Source: an uncultured Methanobacterium sp. | GTDB lineage: Archaea; Methanobacteriota; Methanobacteria; Methanobacteriales; Methanobacteriaceae | Reading direction: 5' to 3' | Length of the DNA: 64,000 nucleotides | NCBI RefSeq assembly: GCF_963666025.1 | Contig: NZ_OY762552.1 | Span: 248,001 to 312,000, forward strand | Shown here: in pieces, positions 11,720 to 25,664 of the stretch | Layout of the letters: every line of letters begins with the position of its first letter | Position numbering within the stretch: the stretch's first letter is position 1 | Made by a program: the position numbers and the translations under genes | Notes under the pieces: model-generated | The model's input: only the letters and a program-made list of their open reading frames with translations | What the model was told of the DNA's origin: nothing | The model's database searches: none

Positions 11720-11964
11720 GGATTATGAAATAAGAATGACTTAAAAGAAGGGGATTTTTATAAAAAAATTAACAATTTAATGGATAAAATATTTTAATAA
11801 GAGATGAACAACTTAAAAAAATCAAATAACCTCAATAACTAGTAAATAATAATCTTTAAAGAAAATAATAAATTTAAATTATTGAAGAGTTAATAAAAAA
11901 TAAATTGATACCTATTTAATTGGATGTCATTTTTAATAATTAAAGAATCACAAGAGGAATTTAA

Positions 11965-13197
11965 ATGAATTGGAAAAACAAAAATGTACTCATAACTGGT
12001 GCAGGCGGATTTGCCGGCTCTTACCTTGCTAAAGAGCTTATCAATAAAGAAGCTAATGTTTATGGATTGGTAAGAAGGAGAGCTGACGGTACAATAGCAA
12101 AAAATATTATAGATCGCGGCATTAACGGGGCATTAACCCTTGTTGAAGGAGATCTAACTGATATAACCTCAATGACCAGTGCGGTGGAAGAATCAGAACC
12201 GGATTATATTTTCCATCTGGCTGCCCAGTCCTTTGTTGAACGATCCTTTGATAACTCTCAGGAAACACAAAACATTAACTGTATTGGAACTTCCAACCTC
12301 CTGGAAGCCGTGCGAATGGAAGACTCCAATTCTAAAATAGTTTTTGCTGGATCCAGTGAAGAATACGGCTTAGTATTGTCTTCCCAGGAACAATATGAAA
12401 AGGCCAAAAAAGACTATGGTACCATTTTCCCTGAACCAGAAGAAATCCCAGAGGTACCTATAAAAGAAACCAACCCATTAAGACCCATGTCACCATATGC
12501 TGTGTCCAAAGTCTACGGTGATTACCTGATGAGGAACTACTATCACTCCTATGGTTTGGACGCTGTGGTTTCTCGTGCTTTCAATCATGAAGGAGCAGGA
12601 AGGGGAATAATGTTTGTAACTTCAGTGGTTACCAATCAGATTATGAAACTGAAATCTGGCGAATCTGATCGTATTGTTATTGGAAACCTCAATGCACTGC
12701 GTGACTGGTCCCATGTTAAAGACATAGTTCAGGGATACCTCTTACTGGCTGAAAAGGGTCAATCAGGAGAAGTTTACAACCAGGGATCCATGAGAACCAA
12801 CTCAGTCCTCAGCTATATACTGATGGGCTTAGAGGAAGCAGGGTGGAATGTGAATAAAATTGAAACCCTCAAAGGCGATAAACAAATACAAGATCCCAAT
12901 GAAATGGATGACAGTTCCATTTTCGGAATTAAATTCCCAAAAACCAAAATTGACCAGTTAATTTTAGAAGGAGAACTGGAATACACTTTGGAAGATAAGG
13001 GAATACGAGTTAACACTGAACAGGGTGATGTTACCATTGAGTTCAATCCAGATCGGTTCAGACCAGCCGAAGTTCCTATTTTACTGGCTGACACCAAAAA
13101 GATCCAGGGGATCGGAGGTAAAATCGATTACACCCTCAATGATATCTTAAAGGATCAGCTGAATTATTTCCTGAAAAAAGAGAATAGAACTGCCTAA
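11965..13197 (+). CDS. NAD(P)-dependent nucleotide-sugar dehydratase/epimerase (GDP-mannose 4,6-dehydratase-like)
   Basis: Extended short-chain dehydrogenase with GAGGFAGSYL near the N-terminus, the serine/glutamate element GSSEEYG, and the YxxxK pair Tyr178/Lys182 (SPYAVSK). Its arrangement resembles GDP-mannose 4,6-dehydratases and related enzymes, which make deoxy sugars. At 410 residues it is longer than the usual 340-350; the extra C-terminal part (from about residue 300) is of unknown use. An AGAGGAA site precedes the ATG. With the GalE-like gene and the transferase it forms a surface-glycan group. The substrate is not determined. Confidence 0.8.
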   Translation: MNWKNKNVLITGAGGFAGSYLAKELINKEANVYGLVRRRADGTIAKNIIDRGINGALTLVEGDLTDITSMTSAVEESEPDYIFHLAAQSFVERSFDNSQETQNINCIGTSNLLEAVRMEDSNSKIVFAGSSEEYGLVLSSQEQYEKAKKDYGTIFPEPEEIPEVPIKETNPLRPMSPYAVSKVYGDYLMRNYYHSYGLDAVVSRAFNHEGAGRGIMFVTSVVTNQIMKLKSGESDRIVIGNLNALRDWSHVKDIVQGYLLLAEKGQSGEVYNQGSMRTNSVLSYILMGLEEAGWNVNKIETLKGDKQIQDPNEMDDSSIFGIKFPKTKIDQLILEGELEYTLEDKGIRVNTEQGDVTIEFNPDRFRPAEVPILLADTKKIQGIGGKIDYTLNDILKDQLNYFLKKENRTA

Positions 13198-13417
13198 CTC
13201 TTTTTTTTATTTTTTAATAATAATAAACTGGTTTAAATTATATTTCTTTTAAATTTATCTTTAAAGACTTAGATTTTTCTTAATTTATCAATTTAAATCA
13301 TTTTAACGCGATCTTATCTAAGGTCCTGAAAAAATCTTCTAAAAAAAAGTGTTATCTAGGTCTTCAGATAGTGTTTCTTTATTATGTACTGTATTTTCGT
13401 TAGAGGGTGTAAAAAAA
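13197..13417 (+). terminator. Convergent intergenic region with T-tract
   Basis: The spacer lies between the convergent dehydratase (+) and acyltransferase (-) genes. A T-rich run starts two bases after the stop codon (13201-13216) and is a plausible archaeal terminator for the plus-strand gene. No gene is visible in the spacer. Confidence 0.4.
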
Positions 13418-14554
13418 TTATAATTTAATGTAAATACGCCTCCAATGCATTACAGATGCTACTACTAACCATATTAGAACTATAAGTAGCCCATAAACAA
13501 CCATACCTTCAGCCGGACCAAACATTTGTGTGAAATACAGAGTAGTTATATCGTAGAAACTGAGGGGCCCCTCGGCTATGCTATTGGTGAAAAAGTCCAT
13601 GTGCATAGGTATGGTGCATGCTATAGACAGTATGTAGATCACCAGGGCATTAAGGCCCATGGGAATGGCCCATACGAGAACATTAGGCCATCGTTTAAGA
13701 TCTAAATACGAAAACATTAAAGTTAGGAATAGTGTTCCAATACCTGCACAGACCAGAATGAAGCTTGAGGTCCAAAGCTGTTTGATAATGGGTAAAAACA
13801 GGGATATTGTTACTCCAATCAGGAGAAAGACAGTTCCACTTACCATTAAAATACCAATGGTTTTCCAGTTATGTTTCCGTAACTGAAGTGTTCGACCGAC
13901 AAATAATCCAAGTAAAACCAGTGCAGTTGCAGTGATAATACTTAGAATGCCTTCTGGATCACCATACGGATTAAGGGTATGATCGGATGTTAAAATCTGA
14001 ACATCCAACCAATCATCAACGTTATTCCCCTGTTCCAATGTACCTGCAGGTATTCCTGGGGCTCCGACACCTAGTAAAATAAAACTATGTACTATAAGGA
14101 GGATAGCGGCAACCAGAAGTATCCATCGGGGCTTTGATCTGGCCATTGGTGCAGCACAGAGTGATGAAAGAGCAATGAGTTGAAGTACTCCCGGAATTCT
14201 TACCACAGTGAAACTGGATGTGAACCAGCTGAGACCCACACCAATCGTAAATAGTGCCACCACCCTAAACAGGAAATGTCCCCATAAACGACGTTTAGAA
14301 TCTTTAGATCGAGCGGCAAAGGAATAAGCCATTGACACACCCACAATAAAAAGGAATGAAGGGAAAACCAGATCAGCGAATGTAAGACCATTCCAGGCAG
14401 CATGTTCAAAGATTCCTGGAGTAAAATCAGAGAAGGCCATGGCATTTACAAAGATCATAGCAGCAACAGCAAGCCCCCTGAACACGTCAAGGGATATTAT
14501 TCGTTTCTTTTTTACGTTGCTACTTTTGACTGTGCTGTTACTAGTTCCACCCAT
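13418..14554 (-). CDS. HGSNAT/NagX-type membrane acyltransferase
   Basis: A 378-residue polytopic protein with about ten membrane segments. It has the family opening ISLDVFRGLAVAAMIFVN followed by WNGLTFADLVFPSFLFIVG, typical of the heparan-alpha-glucosaminide N-acetyltransferase/NagX group (COG4299 in my recollection). Such proteins move an acyl group across the membrane on to a sugar amine or hydroxyl. Here it probably acetylates a surface glycan. The start has a poorly conserved N-terminal tail (residues 1-20) before the first helix. It lies on the minus strand downstream of the PIG-L deacetylase, 122 bases apart, so an acetylase and a deacetylase are adjacent. Confidence 0.75.
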   Translation of the reverse strand: MGGTSNSTVKSSNVKKKRIISLDVFRGLAVAAMIFVNAMAFSDFTPGIFEHAAWNGLTFADLVFPSFLFIVGVSMAYSFAARSKDSKRRLWGHFLFRVVALFTIGVGLSWFTSSFTVVRIPGVLQLIALSSLCAAPMARSKPRWILLVAAILLIVHSFILLGVGAPGIPAGTLEQGNNVDDWLDVQILTSDHTLNPYGDPEGILSIITATALVLLGLFVGRTLQLRKHNWKTIGILMVSGTVFLLIGVTISLFLPIIKQLWTSSFILVCAGIGTLFLTLMFSYLDLKRWPNVLVWAIPMGLNALVIYILSIACTIPMHMDFFTNSIAEGPLSFYDITTLYFTQMFGPAEGMVVYGLLIVLIWLVVASVMHWRRIYIKL

Positions 14555-14676
14555 TGAATCATCTCTGCTTTTTATTATCTCAATTTTATCTAGGTAGCCA
14601 ATGATCTAATAACTATTAGATAACCCTGATGTCCTAACTATTTTAAGCATGTGAACCTTAGTTCTGTTTAGTCCGG

Positions 14677-16314
14677 TTAAAAATTCACATCCAATGCTGA
14701 AAGAACATTCTGAGAATCTTCCTGGGAAACTAAACCTAGACTGTTACTATTCCCTCCAATTTCAGCCTTAGAACCACTTATTGAATTTGTAACTTGTTGA
14801 ATCGTTGAAACTCCGGGATTGTTGTTTATGATTCCAGTAATTCCTGAAGAAATTTCACCAAATAAACTATTGTCTGATGTGGCGATTGAATCTGGGAATT
14901 TGAAAACCCTGTAAGCAAGGTAATCTATTAATCCATTGTTCTGAGGGTTAACCAGATCCGTGCTCACCATCATATATTTGGTTCCATTGAAAATCCCTCT
15001 TGGTACGGTGATTACAATGATATTATTCTTAGTAGTCACTATTGGTTGCTGACTGGAATTTATGCTGTTTTTGGCAAGTGTCTGGTATTCAGCTTTTCCA
15101 TTCTTAACCATTATATCCACCCGTTTAAAATCAGTCCCATTGAACAATCGGAGGTGGAAATTGTAGGCTAAACCTTTTTGCACAGCCTGAGATTGTGAGA
15201 AAAGGTATACGTTGTTATCATCATAGGCCACTCCAGCAGCAGTTAGATCATCACCTTTCTGTAGGAATCCAGTTTTATCATCATTTTTTACATCCTGATA
15301 GTAACTGGAGGGTAGAGTAGTCCATATTGAATTGATACCTCCAATCTTCTGTAGATCTATCACATGATAGGTAGCAAATATCTCATCTGTCCTTACAAAG
15401 GACATTAAGAGATCCCTAAGAGCAGTTACCTGAGATGCATGCGATTTTACTGCTTTTTCTTTGGAAGCTTCTTCAGTGGCATTTAAAGAAGTGTAGTACC
15501 AGTCAGCGTCCAGTATTGAAAGTTCATTAGGGAATTGAAGTGCTCTGCTTGGCTGGTAGTTTAGTGGAGAGGGCCAGGCAATACCCTTATGGACAAGATA
15601 AGTGTAGCTCTTGCCCGTGTAATTCATCTGCAAAGCTGCATACCTTGTAAATGCACTGGTGGCAAAATGATCTGGGTGATCATCACCATCATCAGGATAG
15701 TAGACTATGGTTGGTTTGTAAGTCTTCATGATCTGCTCTAGATTCTTTACTACATTGGCCCCGGTGTATGGTGCATTCTTTTCATAGGTAAAATTGTAAG
15801 GAGAATGATCATAAAGGTTGGACCCAGAAGTTCGCTTATAAGAAGTGTCCCAATTTGTTTCCAAAAGATTTTTAAGTGACCCATCGGGATAACCCAGGAA
15901 GATGATGTTGTTCTGAGTTAATCCTAAAGAAGTAACGGCATTAATAGCCTCAGTATGACGCATATCCCCAATGGTGCCTTTGTAATTGGTATTACTGGTG
16001 CTCTTTAAATACTTCTGGAAATCTTCAGGGGTCATTGCATCTCCGGTAGTCACCATCACCACTTCCACAGATGCATTTTTTTCCAGTGCTTTTTTAATGA
16101 GTCCCCCCGTACCTAAAGACTCATCATCTGGATGAGGAGAAATTATCAATATTCGATCTGAAGCACTTATCTCAGGAAGGGTGTTGTACTGTGAATCGGC
16201 CATATATATAGTGTACATATAAAATACCGCTCCCAAACCAAGAAGAGAAACAATTATTAATATCACAACACCCTTAGTTAGTCTGAATCTAGAATTATCA
16301 TCATTATCAACCAT
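14677..16314 (-). CDS. Membrane-anchored PIG-L/LmbE family deacetylase
   Basis: PIG-L family zinc-dependent N-deacetylase. The zinc motif HPDDE is at residues 61-65 (in IISPHPDDESLGTGG) and the second metal element DDHPDHF lies near residue 210. Residues 15-37 are a membrane anchor, so the enzyme faces outside. Known family members remove acetyl from GlcNAc groups of lipids or glycans. At 545 residues it has an additional C-terminal domain of some 250 residues not present in short LmbE proteins; this part contains beta-rich sequence and no motif that I recognise. It likely trims surface glycans or pseudomurein sugars. Confidence 0.82.
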   Translation of the reverse strand: MVDNDDNSRFRLTKGVVILIIVSLLGLGAVFYMYTIYMADSQYNTLPEISASDRILIISPHPDDESLGTGGLIKKALEKNASVEVVMVTTGDAMTPEDFQKYLKSTSNTNYKGTIGDMRHTEAINAVTSLGLTQNNIIFLGYPDGSLKNLLETNWDTSYKRTSGSNLYDHSPYNFTYEKNAPYTGANVVKNLEQIMKTYKPTIVYYPDDGDDHPDHFATSAFTRYAALQMNYTGKSYTYLVHKGIAWPSPLNYQPSRALQFPNELSILDADWYYTSLNATEEASKEKAVKSHASQVTALRDLLMSFVRTDEIFATYHVIDLQKIGGINSIWTTLPSSYYQDVKNDDKTGFLQKGDDLTAAGVAYDDNNVYLFSQSQAVQKGLAYNFHLRLFNGTDFKRVDIMVKNGKAEYQTLAKNSINSSQQPIVTTKNNIIVITVPRGIFNGTKYMMVSTDLVNPQNNGLIDYLAYRVFKFPDSIATSDNSLFGEISSGITGIINNNPGVSTIQQVTNSISGSKAEIGGNSNSLGLVSQEDSQNVLSALDVNF

Positions 16315-17084
16315 TAAACTACCTCCCCAATTTACTTCAAGTATTTTTTAAGTTCACAGAGTATAAATAAATTTATATTATTTTATGTGAACTTCCAGTA
16401 TTTTAGAAGTAGAATTGAAGGATAAATAACCTATCTTTTAATAATTATGAGCAATTTTAAAGATTTAAATGATATATTAAAAGGTAACAAATCCTGTGAA
16501 ATGGATTTCTTATATGGATAAATTAAGTAATTCATCCCATAAATGTTAACTCTCAGTATTGTTTATATATCCAATGCAGCAGGAATACAGTTTTTGAATG
16601 ACTTTACTTATGTTTAAATCAAAGAATTTATTATTCACAAATAATTAAAGGTTTGCAATAGATTTAGGGAGGTATGATAGTTTTAGAGTCTGTGATTAGT
16701 AAAATGAGTCCATGATTACAATTAGTAATAATAAAAAAAAGGTAATGTATCGCTTAATATGTAATAAGTAATATAGAGTAGGGTTTCAAATCATCATTAG
16801 AACCTAAGAACGTTTTTTCATAATTCATCCATATTTTAATCGTTAAAATTCATTTTAAAAACATTGCCAAAAAGTTTATGAGAAAAGTTTAATATGTGGC
16901 AAGTTGAAGAAATAGTGAAGACATTAAATAACTTATTAAAGATTGAGTCTTCTTATTAAGTTTATTTAAACTTCTTAATAAGTTATTTAAGGATTGGCAT
17001 TATCTGAGACATAAATACAATTATTAAAGTGGATCTTCACGGATCCCTCCAGTAATAACTCGTAAGCATCCTCAAGTAAAAACA
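16315..17084. other. Long AT-rich intergenic region before the eha cluster
   Basis: About 770 bases without a convincing gene on either strand. It contains the probable promoter of the minus-strand deacetylase near 16320-16390 (runs such as TTATATTATTTTATG) and, at its distal end, the inverted repeats listed separately. Confidence 0.5.
16924..16990. promoter_or_regulatory. Nested inverted repeats upstream of ehaA
   Basis: A perfect 16-bp inverted repeat (TTAAATAACTTATTAA at 16924-16939, its complement at 16975-16990) flanks a second inverted repeat (CTTATTAAG at 16952-16960 with CTTAATAAG at 16974-16982, extended inward by AAGTTTA/TAAACTT). The two cannot fold at once because they share the right arm, so the region could switch between structures or bind a dimeric regulator. 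It lies about 95 bases upstream of the eha TATA box. Confidence 0.45.
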
Positions 17085-17092
17085 TTTATATA
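17085..17092 (+). promoter_or_regulatory. TATA box of the eha operon
   Basis: TTTATATA at 17085-17092 lies 25 bases before the ehaA ATG at 17117, so transcription should begin at or a few bases before the start codon, giving a leaderless or nearly leaderless message. Confidence 0.6.
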
Positions 17093-17099
17093 CATAAAG

Positions 17100-17414
<315 letters not shown>

Positions 17415-17422
<8 letters not shown>

Positions 17423-17918
17423 AATTTTAGGAATTTTAATAGCAGCAATTATCTCCTGGGTGAATTTCGTCCTGATAGACACCTGGATGGGACTTCCAGA
17501 AGCACCTGGAGTTAAGGGTGCCGATGTTATTGGTAGATCCATCAAGGAAAGAGGAGGGGATCTGGCAGGAGGATTTTTCCAGGGAAACATTGTCTGTTCA
17601 CCTGATGCATCCGCCGGGACTTTACTGGCTGCAGTTGGTTGCTATGCCATAGGAACTCCAGAAGGAGGATTAATAGCTGCAGTACTGGTTTACTTTGGTA
17701 ACCGGTTATGTGCAGACCCCGGGTATGCTGGAACCACCGGCGCCCTCACCATCACGGTCATAATATTCTTAACATCTTATATTGGTTTTAAACCAGAATA
17801 CTTTATTGTGGGTATGGTCCTGGCTATTGTAACCATACAGGGATTATATCACCCTGGAGCATCACGTCTTTTAGGGAAAATAGCCGAGAAAATGGGGAGA
17901 CATACCAAGTTAACCTAA
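17415..17918 (+). CDS. ehaB: Energy-converting hydrogenase A subunit EhaB
   Basis: Membrane subunit of 167 residues with the conserved stretches DTWMGLPEAPGVKGADVIG, GGDLAGGFFQGNI and SPDASAGTLLAAVG, which I recognise as the EhaB signature. Several hydrophobic helices occupy the N-terminus and the C-terminal half. GGAGGGGT at 17401-17408 precedes the ATG, inside the end of ehaA. Role: membrane arm of the Eha hydrogenase; no catalytic residue is known. Confidence 0.88.
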
Positions 17919-17928
17919 GGTGCTAATC

Positions 17929-18177
17929 ATGTTAATTGAAATATTAGGCATAATAGTAATACTCATGGCACTGCGCACACTGGTAGCCCAGAACCGTTCA
18001 GAACGTTTACTTTACCTTAACGTTATTGGTTTCAGCATGTCTGCAATCATTGCCTTGTACATACAGACACCCTTCGGAGCAATAATAGCTATCGCATTCT
18101 TTATTACATCCACCCTAAGCTCCAATGCCATTGCTTACTCTCTGGGAAGGGTAAAAGAAGAGATCATGGTGAAATAA
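17929..18177 (+). CDS. ehaC: Energy-converting hydrogenase A subunit EhaC
   Basis: Small membrane subunit (82 residues) with three hydrophobic helices, resembling MnhF/MrpF-like pieces of the complex I membrane arm. The start is the ATG at 17929, because AAGGTG lies just upstream of it; a GTG at 17920 overlaps this site. It follows ehaB by ten bases. Confidence 0.82.
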   Translation: MLIEILGIIVILMALRTLVAQNRSERLLYLNVIGFSMSAIIALYIQTPFGAIIAIAFFITSTLSSNAIAYSLGRVKEEIMVK

Positions 18178-18178
18178 A

Positions 18179-18712
<534 letters not shown>

Positions 18713-18716
<4 letters not shown>

Positions 18717-19194
18717 TTAGTATAGGTCGATTGTGGAATGCACTGGCCAATCCCAAGAGGATCCCACGATTATTCTCAGTGATACTAGGGGTTTTATTAC
18801 TGGCCGGTTTTCTGGTACCCATGGGATTAAACGACAACCAACTGTACCCCAGACCAGCACCTCAATTACAGATCAATGAACAAGACCCATTAGCACCTTA
18901 TGATCGTGGGGGATCACCATTAACAGAACCTGGAATTGTAAAATCACAGTACCCTCAGTTCTCAGCAAAATCAGGAATGGTAACAGGTTATTTATCACCT
19001 ATTGCAATTGGAGTTAGTAATACAACCCTCTATTTCGGTACATCCATATATTCATCCCCTGGAGGATTAATAGATGAAATATTATACTATTCACGAGGAT
19101 TCGACACAGTCCTGGAGTCCAGCATACTCATGATGGCCTTTGTAATTGCATCATGGGTGGCACTTAACTTCACCATGAAAAGGAGGGAAGATGA

Positions 19195-19198
<4 letters not shown>
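18713..19198 (+). CDS. ehaF: Energy-converting hydrogenase A subunit EhaF
   Basis: A 161-residue subunit with one N-terminal membrane helix (about 18-36), a central extracytoplasmic stretch and a C-terminal helix (about 138-155). The overlap ATGA with ehaE and with ehaG on the other side is typical of a tightly coupled operon. Assigned by position, length and topology. Confidence 0.83.
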
Positions 19199-20568
<1,370 letters not shown>

Positions 20569-20636
20569 AAGTGATATATTCAAAAATTTAATTAATATGA
20601 GGTTAAAATCATCTGAAAAATATAACTGGTGAAATA

Positions 20637-20852
20637 ATGGACAAACTGAAGGTAACAAGTTATTTAATATTTATAATCTCTGTGGCAGGAATAGCCTATG
20701 CACTCCTGTTCAATCCACCCAGCTGGGTGGTTTATGGAATTTCCATTATATTCATACCTGCAGGAATACTATCCTTTGGACTGATAGTAATGGCCAGGGG
20801 CCCCAAGGATGATGAAGAAGATAAGACCCGGGAACCATTTATAGGATATTAA
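20637..20852 (+). CDS. ehaI: Energy-converting hydrogenase A subunit EhaI
   Basis: Small membrane protein of 71 residues with two helices and a charged C-terminal tail rich in Asp, Glu and Lys. GGTGA is placed just before the ATG. It is separated from ehaH by 68 bases and from ehaJ by about 100, the loosest spacing within the membrane part of the cluster. Confidence 0.8.
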   Translation: MDKLKVTSYLIFIISVAGIAYALLFNPPSWVVYGISIIFIPAGILSFGLIVMARGPKDDEEDKTREPFIGY

Positions 20853-20952
20853 CCCATTATAACAACTTAAACCATATAAATACCCATTTATAAGACATAA
20901 TAACCGTATAACGGTAATAAAAATACGTAAGACTAACTAATCGGTGATCATA

Positions 20953-21813
<861 letters not shown>

Positions 21814-21931
21814 GAGCGCTACTACTATACCTAAGAGGAGATTATAGTACTAAAAAGAGATTAAAATACTAACAGGACATTTACTTCAATAGAAAAACAT
21901 TTCTACTACATCTGACAGGAGAAATAAAAAA

Positions 21932-22192
21932 ATGGAAATGCAAGAAAAAGACACACTGTTCCTCATGACCCTGGCGGCCTTTGGTGCTGTTCTGGCCAGT
22001 GCATTGGCCACATTTATACAGTGGATTGTAGTTTTACCACTCACCATAGCAGTTTTTCTCTTAATGATTTTCACATACTTACTTCACCGGAAAGGAGCAG
22101 TTCATTTTTCAGAGAATGCTGAGAAATGGGCCATGATCCTAACCCTCCTGGTGTTCATAGCCGCATTTATATACCTTTACCGCCCCGTTTAA
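21932..22192 (+). CDS. ehaK: Energy-converting hydrogenase A subunit EhaK
   Basis: Membrane protein of 86 residues with three helices, in the ehaK position between the NuoH-like and the soluble subunits. AGGAG lies 8-12 bases before the ATG. A 118-base spacer separates it from ehaJ and contains degenerate repeated ACTACTATAC blocks around 21798-21850. Confidence 0.78.
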   Translation: MEMQEKDTLFLMTLAAFGAVLASALATFIQWIVVLPLTIAVFLLMIFTYLLHRKGAVHFSENAEKWAMILTLLVFIAAFIYLYRPV

Positions 22193-22203
22193 ATGGTGAT
22201 TAA

Positions 22204-22527
22204 ATGAATGAAACAATTTACCTACTTTACATACTTTCCTTTGTACTGGGATCCATACTGGGACTGGTCTTAAGTTACCGGAAATACAAAGCACCCTATG
22301 CCATTGGAAAGCTCGATGCCCTGGCCGTGGTACTGGCTATAATCGGCTGGACATTAACCCTTAACAGTATTTTAATAACGTTTATACCAGAATACATAAC
22401 CATAACCATTGGTGTGTTCCTTTTGGCAATGGTGCTGGGAATGAGACCCGGTTATGGTCGTAACGAGACCTTTATCGGCATAATAGTTGCCGGAATCATC
22501 TGGATTATCAGGACGGTGATCCTTTGA
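22204..22527 (+). CDS. ehaL: Energy-converting hydrogenase A subunit EhaL
   Basis: Membrane protein of 107 residues with three to four helices; GGTGAT-N3-ATG start. The TGA overlaps the TTG of ehaM. Assigned from position, size and hydrophobicity. Confidence 0.8.
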   Translation: MNETIYLLYILSFVLGSILGLVLSYRKYKAPYAIGKLDALAVVLAIIGWTLTLNSILITFIPEYITITIGVFLLAMVLGMRPGYGRNETFIGIIVAGIIWIIRTVIL

Positions 22528-22946
22528 GCAAAGATACAGGGAAAACTGGGGACATATCCACTATGGATGAGGATGACGTGCTGCGCATCATGAAGATGCG
22601 AATAGTTGAAAGTTACCGCTGGAAACTGGATATAATTGAACCTATCTCCAAGGAACTGGGAATTTCAGAAGATGAACTGGAAGAAATATTAGTCAGACGG
22701 TTGGATATGGCCAGTTTAGAGGCATTGCACCCGCGCTATGAATCATCAAAACATCACTGTATAAAAGAAAAACTGCACGCTGATTTAAGATTATGCTGGT
22801 TATCCGATGCAATGAACATACTATCTGAAGAAGAAACTGAAGAAATTAAGAATAAAATAGCTGCTGAAATATTAACTGAAGGTAAATCTTACCAGGAAGC
22901 CCTAAAAGACGGTAGGAAAGATTTACTGGAATATCTAATGAGATAA
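22524..22946 (+). CDS. ehaM: Energy-converting hydrogenase A subunit EhaM
   Basis: Soluble, highly charged protein of 140 residues without membrane segments. It is alpha-helical by composition and has a conserved C-H-C stretch (SSKHHCIKEKLHADLRLCW) of unknown function. Start is TTG at 22524 with GGTGAT three bases upstream. The gene lies directly before the small hydrogenase subunit, so a role in assembly or docking is possible but unproven. Confidence 0.82.
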   Translation: MSKDTGKTGDISTMDEDDVLRIMKMRIVESYRWKLDIIEPISKELGISEDELEEILVRRLDMASLEALHPRYESSKHHCIKEKLHADLRLCWLSDAMNILSEEETEEIKNKIAAEILTEGKSYQEALKDGRKDLLEYLMR

Positions 22947-22960
22947 GTCGAGGTAAATCA

Positions 22961-23406
22961 ATGTTAGATGCCCTTAAAGATGTTGTAAGGAAAAGTTCAA
23001 TTCACGTATGCCTTATTAACACTGGAGGATGTAACGGCTGTGACATCGAAGTGGTGGCACTCCTATCACCCCGCTACGATTTAGAACAGTACGGTATCTA
23101 CGTCCACAACAACCCCCGGGAAGCCGACGTAATACTGGTAACCGGGGCCATGTCAGAACAGTGGAAAAAGAACCTACAAAGAATTTACGCTAAAGCCCCA
23201 GAACCCAAGATAGTGGTGGCCATAGGAAACTGCCCCCTAACAGGGGATGTTTTTAACCAGGAAGGATGCAAAATATATGCTCCTGTATCTGATTTCATAC
23301 CAGTGGACGCTGAAATACCGGGATGTCCACCTAGACCATCTGAAATTTTAGCTGCCATCTTGGCAGTGGGCCCTGATGCCATAGCAGCAAAAGGGAGGCA
23401 AAAACA

Positions 23407-23410
<4 letters not shown>
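22961..23410 (+). CDS. ehaN: Energy-converting hydrogenase A small subunit EhaN
   Basis: Small [NiFe]-hydrogenase subunit, NuoB-like, 149 residues. It carries the four ligands of the proximal [4Fe-4S] cluster: Cys24 and Cys27 (GGCNGCDIE), Cys91 (GNCPLTG) and Cys122 (PGCPPRP). It passes electrons from the Ni-Fe site in EhaO to the ferredoxin-type subunits. GAGGT precedes the ATG; the end overlaps ehaO by 4 bases. Confidence 0.93.
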
Positions 23411-24543
<1,133 letters not shown>

Positions 24544-24624
24544 CAATTTAAGTAAATCAAATGAGTTTATAACGGATAATATAAATTTCTAACAGATAAT
24601 GAATCTTTAAACAGTTGATGCATC

Positions 24625-25662
<1,038 letters not shown>

Positions 25663-25664
25663 AA

